NCBI GenBank assembly: GCA_030064845.1
Contig: JASJEC010000006.1
Span: 62,001-126,000 of the forward strand
Length of the DNA: 64,000 nt
Reading direction: 5' to 3'
Source of the DNA: Kiloniellales bacterium
GTDB lineage: Bacteria > Pseudomonadota > Alphaproteobacteria > Kiloniellales > JAKSDN01
Below, in pieces: positions 61,701 through 64,000 of the stretch (position 1 is the stretch's first letter; each line of letters starts with the position of its first letter). The position numbers and the translations under genes are program-made. The notes beneath the pieces were generated by a model. The model searched no databases, was not told the DNA's origin, and saw only the letters and a list, made by a program, of their open reading frames with translations.

Positions 61701-63767
61701 TCAGAGACCGAGCGCCCGCCGCCGTTCCTCGGCGAAACCCTGGACCAGGCGATCCGCGACCAGGGCCAGGATCGCCATGGCGGCCCCCGCCGAGATGCCG
61801 AGACCCACATCCGCCTTCCCCAGCGCGAGATAGATCGACTGGCCGAGCCCGGTGGTCCCGATCAGCGCCGCGATCACCAGCATGGCGAAGGCGTAGAGGA
61901 TGGTCTGGTTGAGGCCCAGCAGGATCGTCGGTGCCGCATAGGGCGCGCGCACGTCGCGCAAGATCTGCCACTCGGTCGCGCCGCTGGAGATCGCCGCCTC
62001 CATCATCTCCTCCGGCGTGTTGACCAGGCCGTGCCGCGTGTAGCGGATCATCGGCACGATCGCGTAGGCGCAGATGGCGAGGAAGGCCGAGAACTCGCCG
62101 ATCTGGAAGACCATCAGCACCGGGATCAGGAAAACGAAGAGCGGAATGGTCTGCAGCATGTCGCAGATCGGGCGCACGACCCTCCAGACCATCGGCCAGA
62201 CCGCGCTGGCCAGGCCGATCAGACCGCCGACCACGGCGCAGGCAAAGACCGCCGCACCACTGAGATAGAGCGACAGGAGCGCCCGCTCCCAGAGGCCGGA
62301 CACGAGGATGGTCGAGAGCAGGCCGACCGACAGGATCGCCAGGCGCGGGCCGCCGGCGACCCAGCCGAGCGTGGCCGCGCCGGCGAGCACGAAGGGCCAG
62401 GGCAGGTTGGCGATGCCGGTCTCGAGCATCCCCACCGCAATCATGACCAGCAGGCCGCCGGTCAGGCGCCCGCGCCAGGCCAGCAGCAGTCCGGCGGCGG
62501 CCCCGGCCGCGAAGAGCCAGGAACTCATGGCCGGGGTCCAGGCGAAACCCCAGGTGAAGGGCAGCACCGCCTGATCGAGGCCGATCCTGAGCGGCAGCAG
62601 CACGAAGAACATGGCGTTGTTCTTCAGCCCGTCCAGCCACGCGCCGTTGGCCCGGGTGAAGTCCGTCAGGCCCTGGTCCATGGCCGCGGCCATGGGGTCG
62701 AGCAGCGTCAGCTCCGCCGGGTTCGGCAGGCGCGCCCAGAAGGCGGCCGTGAAGACCACGGTGACGCCCAGCAGGGCCCAGACGACGCGCTTGTCGTAGC
62801 GCTTGCGCTCGGTCGCGAGCGTGCCGCTCATGCGGTCGATCACCACCGCGAAGACGACGATCACCAGGCCCGCCAGCATCGCCTGGCCGAACTGCGCCTT
62901 GCGCATGGTCAGGAGAACTTCCCAGCCGATGTCGTTGAACCCGCCGATCACGGCCGCGATGATCACCATGCTCAGCGCGGCCATGAGGCACTGGTTCACG
63001 CCGACCATGATCTGCGACGCGGCCGAGGGGATCTCGACCTGGAACAGCTGCTGGAACCGCGTGCCGCCGGACATGATGGCGGCCTCCTTCACCTCGTGCT
63101 CGACCCGCTCCAGACCCAGCATCACGTTCCGCGCCATGGGCGGGGCGGCGTAGATGGCCGAGGCGATCAGGCCGACCACGGGGCCGAAGCCGAACAGCAG
63201 CAGGATCGGCGTCAGGTAGGCGAAGGTCGGCACGGTCTGCATGACGTCGAGCACGGTCTGCAGCGCCGCCTTGATCCGTGGCACCTCGTTGGCCAGGATG
63301 CCGATGGCCCCGCCCATGATCAGGGCCAGCGGGACCGAGACGGCGACCAGTGCCAGGGTGTTCATGCCCTCGGACCAGTAGCCCGAGGCCAGCACGAAGA
63401 AGAGGCCGAGGAAGCCCAGCGCCGCCATGGGCAGGCCGCCCAGGTACCAGCCCAGCGCGGTGACCAGCCCGATGACGATCGGCCAGGGCGTGCCGTTGAG
63501 GGCGAAGTTGGCCCCCTCCATGGGATAACGCATCACCTCGGAGAAGAGGCGGGCGACCGGCTTGACGCCTTCGAGGCCCCAGGTGAGCGCCGCGCCGACC
63601 CAGTCGGTCGCGGGCAGGACCAAGGCGACCGGCCATTCGACCAGCCAGGGCGCGACCGGTTCCAGCGCCAGGCAGACGGCCCCGACCGCCAGCGCGATCA
63701 CGGCGGCCTGGGCGCCCGCGGTCAGGCGGGCGAGGCGCGGCGGCGCGATGTCGGCGACCGCGCTCAC
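61701..63767 (-). CDS. Glycine-betaine/proline-type ABC permease with two fused transport domains
   Basis: A 688-residue membrane protein with two full BPD permease domains. Each has an EAA loop: EAAIMSGGTRFQQLFQVEIP in the first half and EAAISSGATEWQILRDVRAP in the second. Usual ProW permeases have one domain and work as dimers, so this is a fused pair. GTG start overlapping the stop of the ATPase gene (GTGA). No periplasmic binding protein gene is visible in the window. The substrate is likely a quaternary amine such as betaine, choline or proline betaine. Confidence 0.9.
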   Translation of the reverse strand: MSAVADIAPPRLARLTAGAQAAVIALAVGAVCLALEPVAPWLVEWPVALVLPATDWVGAALTWGLEGVKPVARLFSEVMRYPMEGANFALNGTPWPIVIGLVTALGWYLGGLPMAALGFLGLFFVLASGYWSEGMNTLALVAVSVPLALIMGGAIGILANEVPRIKAALQTVLDVMQTVPTFAYLTPILLLFGFGPVVGLIASAIYAAPPMARNVMLGLERVEHEVKEAAIMSGGTRFQQLFQVEIPSAASQIMVGVNQCLMAALSMVIIAAVIGGFNDIGWEVLLTMRKAQFGQAMLAGLVIVVFAVVIDRMSGTLATERKRYDKRVVWALLGVTVVFTAAFWARLPNPAELTLLDPMAAAMDQGLTDFTRANGAWLDGLKNNAMFFVLLPLRIGLDQAVLPFTWGFAWTPAMSSWLFAAGAAAGLLLAWRGRLTGGLLVMIAVGMLETGIANLPWPFVLAGAATLGWVAGGPRLAILSVGLLSTILVSGLWERALLSLYLSGAAVFACAVVGGLIGLASAVWPMVWRVVRPICDMLQTIPLFVFLIPVLMVFQIGEFSAFLAICAYAIVPMIRYTRHGLVNTPEEMMEAAISSGATEWQILRDVRAPYAAPTILLGLNQTILYAFAMLVIAALIGTTGLGQSIYLALGKADVGLGISAGAAMAILALVADRLVQGFAEERRRALGL

Positions 63768-64000
63768 TCCTCGTCGACCTGCAGGGCGGCGGCCAGCGCG
63801 GAGGGATGCACGGTGCCCACGATGGCGCCCTTGTCGTCGCGCACCGGCACCGGCTGGTAGAGGTTCATGCAGTGGGCGAGCGCCGCATCCAGCGTCATCG
63901 AGGTGGTAAGGCCGGGGTCGTCGGGCCCGCTCTCGCCATGGCCGGGCTGCATGACCGAGGCGACCTTGGCGTGCTGGCCCTTGGCCACGTCCTTGGAGAA
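63764..64000 (-). CDS. ProV-like ABC ATPase, C-terminal CBS part only
   Basis: The last 78 codons are in the window; the N-terminus lies beyond the right edge. The visible part (VASVMQPG, then SMTLDAALAHCMNLYQPVPVRD, DKGAIVGTVHPSALAAAL) is a CBS-type regulatory domain found at the end of glycine betaine ATPases such as ProV/OpuAA, where it responds to ionic strength. Its stop overlaps the permease start. Confidence 0.8.
   Translation of the reverse strand, partial: FSKDVAKGQHAKVASVMQPGHGESGPDDPGLTTSMTLDAALAHCMNLYQPVPVRDDKGAIVGTVHPSALAAALQVDEE

Noticed and set aside
62031-63860. 609-codon plus-strand frame opposite the ABC permease
   Set aside because: Composition is dominated by His, Asp, Gln and Arg with no motif; the minus-strand permease has two EAA loops and proper helices.

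Overview
The window looks like chromosome from a GC-rich facultative alphaproteobacterium, most likely Rhodospirillales-like. This is inferred from codon usage, a phasin gene with PhaR-type operators, a PAS/exonuclease and transporter-kinase acetate cluster, a complete Mla locus and an AprM-type sulfur-oxidation operon. Genes are dense and many overlap by 1 to 4 bases. No tRNA, rRNA, CRISPR array, prophage or intact insertion sequence was found.

Region 1 (1-8673) is respiratory nitrate reduction: two separate NarK-type transporters, NarG and the first 359 residues of NarH, all on the minus strand. A divergent Crp/Fnr regulator without cysteines sits opposite. The shared promoter region carries two FNR/NNR-type boxes, one facing each side.

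Region 2 (8674-10270) holds a decayed adenylate kinase fragment, a composite palindromic repeat, a small unknown gene and a phasin gene flanked by PhaR-like operators. Region 3 (10397-24528) is an acetate uptake, sensing and activation module: SSS-transporter histidine kinase, PAS/pseudo-kinase/DEDDh exonuclease, two stand-alone receivers, cNMP/CBS/DUF294 protein, ActP-like symporter with its DUF4212 partner, inorganic pyrophosphatase and acetyl-CoA synthetase. Region 4 (24659-36101) has a second Crp/Fnr regulator, a hybrid kinase with an OmpR-type regulator, a LolD/FtsX-like ABC exporter, a Bax-inhibitor-1 protein, an SDR, an exported intradiol dioxygenase and a further histidine kinase.

Region 5 (36472-41824) is the most striking. 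A PP2C phosphatase, an RsbW-like kinase and a STAS protein with the phosphorylatable DSSG motif are transcribed in tight succession into the MlaE, MlaF, MlaD and PqiC-like genes of a lipid transporter. It reads as one seven-gene operon and suggests partner-switching control of lipid transport. Region 6 (42102-54999) carries a patatin, a candidate small RNA, a GNAT, two FAD amine oxidases, a haem protein, a GH3-family enzyme, a coupled abhydrolase / exported PIMT / membrane spermidine-synthase-like operon and a CPA2 antiporter. Region 7 (55216-60321) is aprMBA-sat with a coupled metallophosphoesterase. Region 8 (60477-64000) has Dtd, a triple-cluster CDGSH protein and a glycine-betaine-type ABC transporter whose two permease domains are fused.

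A family of about 142-bp two-hairpin repeats, four copies plus one remnant, punctuates intergenic spaces. It shows structure-preserving sequence divergence and supplies the stop codon of two genes. Candidate FNR-type boxes before the nar, crp, aprM and haem-protein genes suggest a small anaerobic regulon within the window.
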